Part shown: positions 17,696-27,603 of the stretch, piece after piece
How positions within the stretch are numbered: the first letter of the stretch is position 1
How the letters are laid out: each line of letters starts with the position of its first letter
NCBI GenBank assembly: GCA_029779535.1
Contig: JAKPAG010000112.1
Span: 96,754-160,753 of the forward strand
Length of the DNA stretch: 64,000 nucleotides
Direction: 5' to 3'
From: Pseudomonadota bacterium
Lineage (GTDB): Bacteria; Pseudomonadota; Alphaproteobacteria; Sphingomonadales; Sphingomonadaceae
Notes under the pieces: model-generated
Seen by the model: the letters and a program-made list of their open reading frames with translations, nothing else
What the model was told of the DNA's origin: nothing
Database searches by the model: none
Position numbers and translations under genes: made by a program

Positions 17696-18295
17696 ATGAT
17701 CGCAAAGCTCACCGGCCTGCTCGATGATTTTGGCCCCGATTGGGCGGTGATCGACGTGGCCGGGGTGGGCTATCTCGTCCACGCCAGCGCCAAGACGCTG
17801 GATGCCATGGGCGTGCGGGGGGACCGGGTGACGGTCCACACCGAGCTGCAGGTCAGCGAAAACGACATGCGCCTGATCGGCTTCGCCAGCGGCGATGAAC
17901 GCGCCTGGTTCCGCCTGCTGACCGGGGTCCAGGGCGTGGGATCCAAGATGGCGCTGGCCGTCCTTTCCGCCCTCTCGGTCGAAGACCTGCGGCGCGCCTG
18001 TGCCGGCGGCGATACCGCCATGGTCGCCCGCGCGCAGGGCGTGGGACCGAAGCTGGCGGCCCGCATTGTCAACGAACTCAAGGACAAGGCCGGCGCCCTG
18101 CCCAGCGCCGGGGGCGCTGCCATCGCCGCCGCGCCGCAGGGCTCGGCCAGCCAGGATGCCGTCTCGGCGCTCCAGAACCTCGGTTTCAAGCCCAATGTCG
18201 CCACCGAAGCGGTGGCGCGGGCAATGGACGAACTGGGCGACGGGGCAAGCCTGGATGCGCTGATCCGGGTGGGTCTGAAGCGGGCGGCGGGATAG
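17696..18295 (+). CDS. ruvA: Holliday junction branch migration protein RuvA
   Basis: 199 residues. RuvA tetramers hold the four-way junction and load RuvB. The N-terminal OB domain starts MIAKLTGLLDDFGPDWAVIDVAGVGYLVH. The two helix-hairpin-helix motifs are at LTGVQGVGSKMALAVLS and AQGVGPKLAARIVNELKDKAG. The C-terminal RuvB-binding domain follows an Ala-rich linker (AVSALQNLGFKPNVATEAVARAM). ruvB starts four bases after the stop. Confidence 0.95.
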   Translation: MIAKLTGLLDDFGPDWAVIDVAGVGYLVHASAKTLDAMGVRGDRVTVHTELQVSENDMRLIGFASGDERAWFRLLTGVQGVGSKMALAVLSALSVEDLRRACAGGDTAMVARAQGVGPKLAARIVNELKDKAGALPSAGGAAIAAAPQGSASQDAVSALQNLGFKPNVATEAVARAMDELGDGASLDALIRVGLKRAAG

Positions 18296-18298
18296 GCT

Positions 18299-19339
18299 AT
18301 GACCGATAACCCCCTCCTCACCCCCCAACGCACGGTCGAAGATGCCGATGCAGCGCTGCGGCCCAAGACGCTGGCCGAATTCGTTGGTCAGGCGGCGGCG
18401 AAGGACAACCTGCGGGTGTTCATCGAAAGCGCCAAGTCGCGCGGCGAGGCGATGGATCATGTGCTGTTCTTCGGCCCGCCGGGGCTGGGCAAGACCACGC
18501 TGGCGCAGATCATCGCGCGCGAGCTGGGGGTGGGGTTCAGGGCCACTTCCGGCCCGGTCATCGCCAAGTCGGGCGATCTGGCCGCGCTGCTGACCAATCT
18601 GGAAGAAGGCGACGTCCTGTTCATCGACGAGATCCACCGCCTCAACCCCCAGGTCGAGGAAGTGCTCTATCCGGCGATGGAAGACCGCGCGCTCGACCTC
18701 ATCATCGGCGAGGGGCCTTCGGCGCGCTCGGTGCGGATCGATCTGCCGCCGTTTACCCTGGTTGGCGCGACGACGCGGCAGGGGCTGCTGACCACGCCCT
18801 TGCGCGACCGGTTCGGGATCCCGGTGCGGCTAAACTTCTATACCGTCGATGAACTGGAACGGGTGGTCGCGCGCGGCGCCGGGCTGCTGGGCATCGGCAT
18901 CGAAAGCGACGGCGCGCGGGAAATTGCGCGGCGCGCGCGCGGCACCCCGCGCGTGGCCGGGCGGCTGCTGCGGCGGGTGCGCGATTTCGCCCATGTCGCG
19001 GGGCAGGGCACGATCGACCGCGTGCTGGCGGACGATTCGCTGACCCGGCTGGAAGTCGACGCACTGGGGCTCGACGCGCAGGACCGGCGCTATCTCCACA
19101 TGATCGCCGATATCTACAAGGGCGGCCCGGTGGGGGTGGAAACGCTGGCCGCGGGTCTGTCGGAACCGCGCGACACGATCGAGGAAGTGATCGAACCCTA
19201 CCTGATCCAGCTGGGTCTGGTGGCGCGCACCGCACGCGGGCGCTGCCTGAACGAACGGGGGTGGAAGCACCTGGGAATCACCCCGCCGGGCGGCAGCCAG
19301 CAAGGGCTGTTCGAGGGCGACGATACCGCTGCGGATTAA
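18299..19339 (+). CDS. ruvB: Holliday junction branch migration helicase RuvB
   Basis: 346 residues. Hexameric AAA+ motor that drives branch migration. Walker A is [11 protein letters not shown] (about residues 58-68), Walker B is LFIDEIHRL, and sensor/arginine-finger regions [20 protein letters not shown] are intact. The C-terminal winged-helix domain ([41 protein letters not shown]) binds DNA. It is the last gene of the yebC-ruvC-lipoprotein-ruvA-ruvB run. Confidence 0.96.
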   Translation: MTDNPLLTPQRTVEDADAALRPKTLAEFVGQAAAKDNLRVFIESAKSRGEAMDHVLFFGPPGLGKTTLAQIIARELGVGFRATSGPVIAKSGDLAALLTNLEEGDVLFIDEIHRLNPQVEEVLYPAMEDRALDLIIGEGPSARSVRIDLPPFTLVGATTRQGLLTTPLRDRFGIPVRLNFYTVDELERVVARGAGLLGIGIESDGAREIARRARGTPRVAGRLLRRVRDFAHVAGQGTIDRVLADDSLTRLEVDALGLDAQDRRYLHMIADIYKGGPVGVETLAAGLSEPRDTIEEVIEPYLIQLGLVARTARGRCLNERGWKHLGITPPGGSQQGLFEGDDTAAD

Positions 19340-19493
19340 CCCTTTACCCTTGGGATCATTGGCATTTGCCGGCCATTCGGTTCCATAATGGGACAGATGG
19401 CCGTGCCGTGTGCGGACCGCAGGCAGAATCCCGATCCGGGACCACAAAAACACGGTTAACGTGATTGCCGCTTTAACTTTCCTCTGCGTTTTT

Positions 19494-19551
19494 GGCTCTA
19501 CGGGGGTGTGGAAGCTGCAACCGATGCAGCTGGTTCGCTCCTTGTAGAGCT
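19494..19551 (+). promoter_or_regulatory. Nested stem-loop leader before the Ser/Thr-repeat gene
   Basis: Two inverted repeats are nested in the untranslated region. The outer stem is gctctac (19495-19501) with gtagagc (19544-19550). The inner hairpin is agctgca (19513-19519) with tgcagct (19525-19531) around a five-base loop. The ATG follows 17 bases after the outer stem. It has no T-tract, so it is more likely a stability or translation-control element than a terminator. No known riboswitch class fits. Confidence 0.5.
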
Positions 19552-19567
19552 AAAGAGAGCAGAGCTT

Positions 19568-20587
19568 ATGTCGGTTCGGATGGCACTGGTGAAATTGTCC
19601 GCTTTCGCAGCGGGCGGTGCTGTGATCGGGGGTGGGGCGGTGCATGTCGCCGAAGCGCCGGCGCAGCAGGTGCAATACGTCAAGCATGCCAAGGGCAGCG
19701 CGGCGAACAGCACCAAGGCCAAGCGCAAGATCGTGCGGCGCCAGGCTGCGGCCGAACCGCGCAAGATGAAGCGCATCCGCCGCGTCGTGACCCGCAGCTA
19801 CAGCTGCGCCGCGCCCGAAGCGCCCCAGATGGCGATGGCCATGCCCCTGCCGCAGCTTCCGCCGATGCCGGCCCCGGCTGGCGGCGGCGGCGAAGTGACC
19901 GTGATCGGCGGTTCGGGCGGGTTCGGCTTTGGCGGCGGCTTCTTTGGCGGCTTCTTCGGCGGCGGCAGCAGCAGTGGCGGTTCGGTGGTGGTTTCGACCA
20001 CCACTTCGGGTGGCTCGACCTCGACGTCCAGCTCGAGCGGCGGTTCCTCGACCTCGACCGGCGGGCTGACCAGCACCACCTCCACGGGCGGGATCACCAG
20101 TTCGTCGACTACGTCCACCGGCGGCGTTTCCACCTCGACGGGCGGGGTTTCGACCTCCACCGGCGGTGTCTCGACCTCGACCGGCGGCGTTACCAGCACC
20201 TCGACTACGTCCAGCTCGTCGGGCGGGATCACGAGCTCCAGCTCGACCAGCTCGGGCAACGTCACCTCGACCAGCTCGTCGTCGGGCAACGTCACCTCCT
20301 CGTCGTCGACTTCGGGCAACGTTTCGACGTCCACCTCGACTTCGTCCTCGGGTAACGTGTCGACCAGCTCGAGCACCAGCAGTTCGGGCAATGTCACCTC
20401 GTCGTCCTCGACCTCGAGCTCGACCAGTTCCTCGACTTCGTCCTCGACCTCGTCGTCGACGTCCACTTCGACTTCGACTTCGGGTGGCACCGATGTGCCG
20501 GCCCCGCCGATGCTGCTGCTGTTCGGCGCGGCGGCAGCGGCCCTGGTGGGTCGCCGCCGGCTGGGCAAGCGGGCTTCGCGGGCCTGA
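19568..20587 (+). CDS. Ser/Thr/Gly-repeat exported protein with PEP-CTERM-like tail
   Basis: 339 residues, mostly low complexity. Order: a hydrophobic N-terminus (MALVKLSAFAAGGAVIGGGAV), a Lys/Arg-rich segment (KAKRKIVRRQAAAEPRKMKRIRR), a Met/Pro-rich stretch, a Gly/Phe block (GFGFGGGFFGGFFGGG), then about 165 residues of Ser/Thr repeats punctuated by GGV and GNV. It ends VPAPPMLLLFGAAAAALVGRRR. That tail resembles PEP-CTERM signals (short Pro motif, hydrophobic helix, Arg cluster), which direct export and processing by exosortase, but the canonical PEP is PAP here. It is probably a cell-surface or extracellular protein, perhaps glycosylated on Ser/Thr. ATG 19568 gives the best signal region. 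No homologous fold is recognised. Confidence 0.75.
   Translation: MSVRMALVKLSAFAAGGAVIGGGAVHVAEAPAQQVQYVKHAKGSAANSTKAKRKIVRRQAAAEPRKMKRIRRVVTRSYSCAAPEAPQMAMAMPLPQLPPMPAPAGGGGEVTVIGGSGGFGFGGGFFGGFFGGGSSSGGSVVVSTTTSGGSTSTSSSSGGSSTSTGGLTSTTSTGGITSSSTTSTGGVSTSTGGVSTSTGGVSTSTGGVTSTSTTSSSSGGITSSSSTSSGNVTSTSSSSGNVTSSSSTSGNVSTSTSTSSSGNVSTSSSTSSSGNVTSSSSTSSSTSSSTSSSTSSSTSTSTSTSGGTDVPAPPMLLLFGAAAAALVGRRRLGKRASRA
20111..20193 (+). repeat. 21-bp in-frame tandem repeats (STSTGGV)
   Basis: About four consecutive 21-base units of the form TCN-ACN-GGC-GGN-GTN-TCN-ACN encode S-T-G-G-V-S-T heptads inside the Ser/Thr-repeat gene. Third codon positions differ between copies, so the units are diverged, which argues that the peptide pattern is being kept. 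A second block downstream (about 20255-20400) repeats SGNV at irregular spacing. Confidence 0.8.
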
Positions 20588-20610
20588 CAGTCAACACCGA
20601 TACTTGGGGG

Positions 20611-20637
20611 AAGGGCGGTCCGTGTGGCCGCCCTTTT
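20611..20637 (+). terminator. Rightward intrinsic terminator of the Ser/Thr-repeat gene
   Basis: A perfect eight-base stem aagggcgg (20611-20618) / ccgccctt (20628-20635) encloses a nine-base loop and ends in a short T run (20634-20637). It lies 24 bases after the stop codon of the repeat-protein gene. Confidence 0.7.
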
Positions 20638-20689
20638 CGTTTGGGCGCGGCGCGCAGGCCCGATCCTTCAGGCCGCGATCCGCACCAAC

Positions 20690-20721
20690 AAAAAGGGCGC
20701 CGTCCGGTCTGGACGGCGCCC
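20690..20721 (-). terminator. Leftward intrinsic terminator of aconitase
   Basis: On the minus strand a perfect 11-base stem gggcgccgtcc (20695-20705 paired with 20711-20721) with a five-base loop is followed by five T (A20690-20694 on +). It sits 25 bases past the acnA stop, an almost textbook rho-independent terminator. Together with the rightward one it insulates the two converging genes. Confidence 0.85.
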
Positions 20722-20745
20722 CTTGTGGCGCAAAGGCGCGGACGA

Positions 20746-23418
<2,673 letters not shown>

Positions 23419-23550
23419 GCTGCGTGATCTCCTGATGTGGAACGGCCCTGGGGGAACCTGCGCAGTACCACCGCAGCAGGGCCGGTTCGTCGGCGCCGCC
23501 GATGCGCGCGAATCCGCCCTGCGTCAAGTGGCTGGGGAATCTCTTTCCGG

Positions 23551-23700
23551 CTCACGCCAGTGCGGAAGGGCCATCCGGCCCTTCCTTGCGACGCCGGCCC
23601 GCTCCCCCGGCCCAACCACCCGTTAAAGGTACCCTGTGGGTGGTTGGGCCGGGGGAGCGGGCTGGCGTTGCAAGTTGATCGCGGAGGCGATCAGCGCACC
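23551..23700. repeat. Modular palindromic intergenic repeat (two copies in opposed orientation)
   Basis: Arms of 36 bases at 23586-23621 and 23638-23673 form an inverted repeat with 34 matches around a 16-base loop. The left arm is part of a longer unit extending to 23551. This unit, read on the minus strand, matches the plus strand at about 30668-30735 over roughly 65 bases with few differences. The right arm is followed by a small hairpin module (gttgatcgc/ggcgatcagc) that also occurs, inverted, at 30641-30662. It occupies most of the 284-base gap between EamA and acnA and could act as an EamA terminator or an mRNA-stabilising REP-type element. Confidence 0.8.
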
Positions 23701-23702
23701 TG

Positions 23703-24608
23703 TTACAAAGCGGTTTCCTCGATATGCACCCGGGGTGCGGCGATCCAGCAGCCGATCACGATCAACACCACGCCCAGCAGGGTTGCCACGGTCACCGGTT
23801 CCGCGAACATCCACCAGCCCATGAGCGCGGCCCAGACGAAGGCGGTATATTCGATCGGCAGCAGCGCCTGGGCTTCGGCCCGGCCATAGCCCCAGCTGAT
23901 CACCATCAGCGAGATCATCGCCAGCACCGCCCCGCCGAAGATGTCGACCAGCGCGCGGGTGCCCGGCACGGCGGCCAGCCACGGCGCGGCCAGTCCCAGG
24001 AACAGCGCGACGAATACCGTCTGGAACAGCGCCACCTCGATCGGGCCGGCCATCTGCGCCTGCTTGCGCTGGAGGATCAGGTTGAAGGCATAGAGCACCG
24101 CCGAAAGCAGGATCGAGCCGATCCCCCAGGCGGCATCGCGGCTGAACTGGCCTTCGCCCAGCCGCCCGGCGGCGATCACCAGCACCCCGCCCAGCCCCAG
24201 TAACGACGCGGCGATCGCCCGCTTGCCCACCTCTTCGCCCAGCAGGACCGCCGCCAGGTAAAGCGCGATCAGCGGGGCGATGAACGACAGGGCGATCCCT
24301 TCGGCCATGGGCAGGCGCACCAGCCCCCAGAAGAAGCTGGTCGCCATGGCCCCGCTGACTAGGCCGCGCAGCGCGTGCAGCTTCATCGCCGGGCGGTCGG
24401 GCCACTGGCCGCCGCGCCACTTCCACAGCGGGAACATCAGCGCAGTGCCGAACACCGAACGCAGCAGCATGGCATTGTAGGCCCCCGCCGCGATCGAGGC
24501 GTTCTTCATCAGCGCGTCCATCACGCTGAACAGCGCAATGCCCAGCGTGACCGCCGCGAAGGGCGCGGCGGGATGATCGCGATGGAACGAACCTGAACCG
24601 GATGACAC
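23703..24608 (-). CDS. EamA/DMT family transporter
   Basis: 301 residues with about ten hydrophobic spans in two EamA halves (FAAVTLGIALFSVMDALMKNAS... and AAWGIGSILLSAVLYAFNLILQRKQ...). This is the layout of drug/metabolite transporters of the inner membrane. The substrate is unknown. A GTG start at 24608 is preferred: GGGGAGAG lies upstream at good spacing, whereas the first in-frame ATG would add a Pro/Gly-rich tail not typical of the family. The last residues (RVHIEETAL) are cytoplasmic. Confidence 0.85.
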   Translation of the reverse strand: MSSGSGSFHRDHPAAPFAAVTLGIALFSVMDALMKNASIAAGAYNAMLLRSVFGTALMFPLWKWRGGQWPDRPAMKLHALRGLVSGAMATSFFWGLVRLPMAEGIALSFIAPLIALYLAAVLLGEEVGKRAIAASLLGLGGVLVIAAGRLGEGQFSRDAAWGIGSILLSAVLYAFNLILQRKQAQMAGPIEVALFQTVFVALFLGLAAPWLAAVPGTRALVDIFGGAVLAMISLMVISWGYGRAEAQALLPIEYTAFVWAALMGWWMFAEPVTVATLLGVVLIVIGCWIAAPRVHIEETAL

Positions 24609-24727
24609 GAGCGCTCTCCCCTTGCCCGCCGGGGTAGGGGAGCCGCCCGCGCGGCGCAAGGGCGGGGCAAGTCGTCGGTCGAATGGGGACTTGGCGTCGG
24701 CCCGCGCTTCGGCCTAGTCTGCCTGGC

Positions 24728-25459
24728 ATGGAGCAGGCTGGACCACGAGGCGGCGATCTGGTGCGGCGGCATGGCTGGCCGACCAGGGCGTGGCACTGGC
24801 TGAACCTGCTGGCCATGGCGGTCCTGTTCATGAGCGGCCTGATGATCTTCAACGCCCACCCCCGGCTCTACTGGGGCGAGGCGGGATCGGAAGCCGGTCA
24901 GGCCTGGCTTGACCTGTGGGGCGATGATGGCCTGCCCTTTCCCGGCTGGATCACCATTCCCTCCGCCTACAACCTCGCTGATGCGCGGTTGTGGCACTTC
25001 TTCTTCGCCTGGCTGCTGGCCCTGGCCTGGGCGCTGTACCTGGGCTGGAACCTGCGGCGCGGCCGGCTGATGCGCGAAGTGTTGCCGCGCCGGGCCGACC
25101 TGGCCCCGGCGCACCTGTGGCAGGACCTGCGCGATCATCTGGCGCTGCGCTTCCCGCGCGGCGCTGCGGCGCTGCGTTACAACCCGCTGCAGAAGCTGGC
25201 CTATGCGGCAGTGCTGGCGGGGCTGATCCCGCTGGTGATCGTGACCGGCATGGCCATGTCGCCCGCGCTCGACGCGGCGCTGCGGCTGACCGTGGTGCTG
25301 GGCGGACGGGCCACGGCGCGCTCGCTGCATTTCCTGGCGGCCGGGGGGCTGGTGGCCTTTTCCGCGGTGCATCTGGGGATGGTGCTGCTGGCCGGGCCGG
25401 TCAATGGCCTGCGTGCAATGCTGACCGGGTGGTATCGCCTGCCGAAGGAGCCGGGATGA
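24728..25459 (+). CDS. Cytochrome b/b6 (b561-type) membrane subunit
   Basis: 243 residues. Begins with a His-containing entry (RHGWPTRAWHWLNLLAMAVLFMSGLMIFNAHPRLYWG) and has four main membrane spans with His residues suitable for two b-type hemes (RLWHFFFAWLLALAWALYL, ARSLHFLAAGGLVAFSAVHLGMV). The next gene, a Tat-exported molybdopterin protein, overlaps it by four bases (ATGA). Together they form an MsrP/MsrQ-like pair, with the membrane heme protein passing quinol electrons to the periplasmic enzyme. It is larger than MsrQ and belongs to the b561/formate-dehydrogenase-gamma-like group. Confidence 0.87.
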   Translation: MEQAGPRGGDLVRRHGWPTRAWHWLNLLAMAVLFMSGLMIFNAHPRLYWGEAGSEAGQAWLDLWGDDGLPFPGWITIPSAYNLADARLWHFFFAWLLALAWALYLGWNLRRGRLMREVLPRRADLAPAHLWQDLRDHLALRFPRGAAALRYNPLQKLAYAAVLAGLIPLVIVTGMAMSPALDAALRLTVVLGGRATARSLHFLAAGGLVAFSAVHLGMVLLAGPVNGLRAMLTGWYRLPKEPG

Positions 25460-26220
25460 GCGAGCATGATCTGACCCGCCGCCGCCTGCTGGGCCTGGGC
25501 GCTGCCGGGGCGGGCGGCCTGCTGCTGGGCGGGTGCGACCGGCTGAACGAGAGCGCGGGCTGGCGCGAGACACTGCACGGGGCCACCGCGCTCAATCACC
25601 GCGCCCAGCGGCTGCTGATGGGCGATGCCCTGGCGCGCGAATTTGCCGAAAGCGACCTGTCGTCCACGTTCCGCGCCAATGGCAGCACCAGCGTGGCCGA
25701 TGCGGTCTATCGCGCGCACCTGGCCAGCGGCTTTGCCAGCTGGGCCTTGCGGGTGGACGGGCTGGTGCACCGGGCGCTGGACCTGCCCTTGTCGGCCTTG
25801 CGCGCCATGCCGCAACGCACCCAGATCACCCGGCACGATTGCGTCGAAGGGTGGAGCGCGATTGGCAAGTGGCAGGGGCCACAGCTGGGCCAGGTGCTGG
25901 CCATGGCGGGATTGCTGCCCGCCGCGCGCTATGCGGTGTTTCACTGCGCCGACCGGATCGGGGGGCGGCCTTATTACGAATCGATCGACCTGATCGACGC
26001 CTTCCACCCGCAGACGATCCTGGCCTGGCGGATGAACGATGCGCCGCTGCCCGAACGCTATGGCGCGCCGCTGCGCCTGCGGGTCGAACGGCAGCTGGGA
26101 TACAAGCACGCCAAGTTCGTCATGCGGATTGAGCTGGTGGCCAGCCTTGCCGGCCTGTTCGGCGGCAAGGGTGGCTATTGGGAGGATCACCGCGATTACC
26201 AGTGGTACGCGGGTATCTGA
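25456..26220 (+). CDS. Periplasmic molybdopterin-dependent oxidoreductase (sulfite oxidase fold)
   Basis: 254 residues. The Tat signal is TRRRLLGLGAAGAGGLLLGG, immediately followed by a Cys (GGC, possible lipidation). The Mo-ligand cysteine is probably Cys129 in RHDCVEGWSAIGKW, matching the CVExWS region of MsrP/YedY. RYAVFHCADRIGGRPYYESIDL and the ending KFVMRIEL fit the SUOX-type fold. The substrate is unknown; methionine sulfoxide or another oxidised small molecule is possible. It is coupled to the upstream cytochrome b gene. Confidence 0.88.
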   Translation: MSEHDLTRRRLLGLGAAGAGGLLLGGCDRLNESAGWRETLHGATALNHRAQRLLMGDALAREFAESDLSSTFRANGSTSVADAVYRAHLASGFASWALRVDGLVHRALDLPLSALRAMPQRTQITRHDCVEGWSAIGKWQGPQLGQVLAMAGLLPAARYAVFHCADRIGGRPYYESIDLIDAFHPQTILAWRMNDAPLPERYGAPLRLRVERQLGYKHAKFVMRIELVASLAGLFGGKGGYWEDHRDYQWYAGI

Positions 26221-26238
26221 TCCTCCCCTGCAGCCGGA

Positions 26239-26541
26239 TTACATCAGCTTCTTCACCGCCTCGGCCGAATAGAGCCATAGGTCCGCGCCTTCCAGCTTCA
26301 CGCTGCCCAGCGCTTTCTGGAACGCGGCCATGTGCGCGCTGGCGGAATGGGCGGCCAGCGCCGCTTCGCTTTCCCAGCGTTCGGCAATGCGGATCAGGTC
26401 CGGATCCTCGACATCGCGGGCGAAGGAATAGTGCAGGCAGCCCGCTTCTTCGTTGGTTGCCTTGAGCATGGCGACGGCATCGGCCTGGACCTTGTCGAAT
26501 TCGCCCGTTGCCAGCTTCAGCCAGCCGTTGATCAGCAGCAT
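26239..26541 (-). CDS. Putative quinol monooxygenase / ABM-domain protein
   Basis: A 100-residue single antibiotic-biosynthesis-monooxygenase domain, a ferredoxin-like fold that dimerises. The pattern LKLATGEFDKVQADAVAMLKATNEEAGCLHYSFARDVEDPDLIRIAERWES followed by HSASAHMAAFQKAL is typical. Family members oxidise quinols or degrade reactive aromatics, but many are uncharacterised. The start at 26541 is fixed by AAGGAGAGAG. Convergent with the molybdopterin gene; 28 bases downstream of the first thermonuclease-like gene, read in the same direction. Confidence 0.85.
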   Translation of the reverse strand: MLLINGWLKLATGEFDKVQADAVAMLKATNEEAGCLHYSFARDVEDPDLIRIAERWESEAALAAHSASAHMAAFQKALGSVKLEGADLWLYSAEAVKKLM

Positions 26542-26569
26542 CTCTCTCTCCTTGTCGTCCGGGCGCGAA

Positions 26570-27127
26570 TCAGCACCACGGTTGTCTAGCCCCGCGCTCG
26601 TAACGGCGCGCCGCGGCGCTGGCCACCATGTCATCGGCAAAGGACTGGACCGAGCCATCGGGCCGGGTGCGCGACAGCACGCGCAGCTCGCGCCCGTATT
26701 CATCGCGCGCCACCGGGTCGGTGCCGGTCAGGGTGAACGGTCCCTGCTGGATCAGCGCCAGCAACCGTTCTGCCGCCCGCTCGCCCAGCTCCTGTTCTTG
26801 CGGGCAGCGCGGCGGGTGCAGTTCGGGGGCGTCGATCCCCTGGACGCGAATGCGCCGCGTCCCGATGTGGATCGTGTCGCCATCGATCACGCAGTTTTCA
26901 GCCGCGCCCGGCCCGCAGCGGGTGAACGGGGCGCTGACCAGTTCCACGCTTTGCGGCGGGGCGGGGCTGGGCCAGAGCCGCGCCAGCAAGGCGCAGGCCA
27001 GCACCAGCGCGGCGGTGTAAAGCCAAGGCTTCAGCGCCCGCCGGAACCGCTGGCCACGGGTCAGGCCCTGCCAGCGATGGGTCGGCAGGACGCGGCCATA
27101 GCTGGATTTGCGGCGGGGCCAGGGCAT
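26570..27127 (-). CDS. Membrane-anchored thermonuclease (SNase) family protein
   Basis: 185 residues. A basic N-terminus and one membrane span (WLYTAALVLACALLARLWP) tether a staphylococcal-nuclease domain outside the cytoplasm. Conserved SNase features: NCVIDGDTIHIG, RRIRVQGIDAPELHPPRC (Arg and Asp/Glu of the active site) and DEYGRELRVL (second Arg). It probably degrades DNA or RNA with calcium. The second copy of the family lies immediately upstream (10 bases). Confidence 0.85.
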   Translation of the reverse strand: MPWPRRKSSYGRVLPTHRWQGLTRGQRFRRALKPWLYTAALVLACALLARLWPSPAPPQSVELVSAPFTRCGPGAAENCVIDGDTIHIGTRRIRVQGIDAPELHPPRCPQEQELGERAAERLLALIQQGPFTLTGTDPVARDEYGRELRVLSRTRPDGSVQSFADDMVASAAARRYERGARQPWC

Positions 27128-27137
27128 GGCCCGGGGG

Positions 27138-27539
27138 CTAACGCGGGGCGGTGCCCTGTGCAAGCAGGGCGCACCAGTCCGAGCGGCGGCCGCGCCAGGG
27201 TTCGGCCAGCCCCTCGGCCACGAGCTGCGCCCCCAGGCTCTTGCCCCGGCGGCTGGCCACGCGGAGCTGGCGGCCATAGCGGTCGCGCTTGCGCCCCTCG
27301 GTGACCAGTTCGAACGCCCCCTGGTTGAGCAGCGCGATCAGCCGCCGTGTTGCAGCCTCGCCGCGGGCCTGCTCGGCGGAGCAGCCGGCGGAGTGGGTCT
27401 CGGGCGCGTTGATGTCAGCCAGGCGCACCTTCTCGCCTTGCAGCCAGAAGGTGTCGCCATCGACCACGCAAGTGGTGCGCGGACCGGGCCCGCACAGCGC
27501 GAACAGCACGGCGGACAGCAGGGGGAGCGGCAGGGGCAT
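27138..27539 (-). CDS. Secreted thermonuclease (SNase) family protein
   Basis: 133 residues. A short signal peptide (MPLPLPLLSAVLFALCG) leads to an SNase domain: TTCVVDGDTFWLQGEKVRLADINAPETHSAGC, then RDRYGRQLRVAS and a C-terminal AQLVAEGLAEPWRGR. The Arg and Asp/Glu pattern of the active site is kept. It shares the TxCVxDGDTxxxxxxxxRxxxIxAPExHxxxC layout with the downstream gene, so the pair is a tandem duplication that diverged, one soluble and one membrane-bound. Two Cys on either side of the active site may form a disulfide. Confidence 0.87.
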   Translation of the reverse strand: MPLPLPLLSAVLFALCGPGPRTTCVVDGDTFWLQGEKVRLADINAPETHSAGCSAEQARGEAATRRLIALLNQGAFELVTEGRKRDRYGRQLRVASRRGKSLGAQLVAEGLAEPWRGRRSDWCALLAQGTAPR

Positions 27540-27603
27540 GGCCCCTGCCTTGGCCAGAACTGGCCGCCGGCCTATCCGGGCAAACCCGCGGTTTTGATCC
27601 GGA

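Noticed and set aside
20111..20400. Regularly spaced repeats considered as a CRISPR array
   Set aside because: They are 21-base in-frame codon repeats without unique spacers and lie inside a coding region.
19798..20568. Long antisense frame opposite the Ser/Thr-repeat gene, coding for Glu/Val/Asp repeats
   Set aside because: It is the mirror of the TCG/ACC-rich repeat in the real gene, has no ribosome site, and its extreme composition follows from the other strand.
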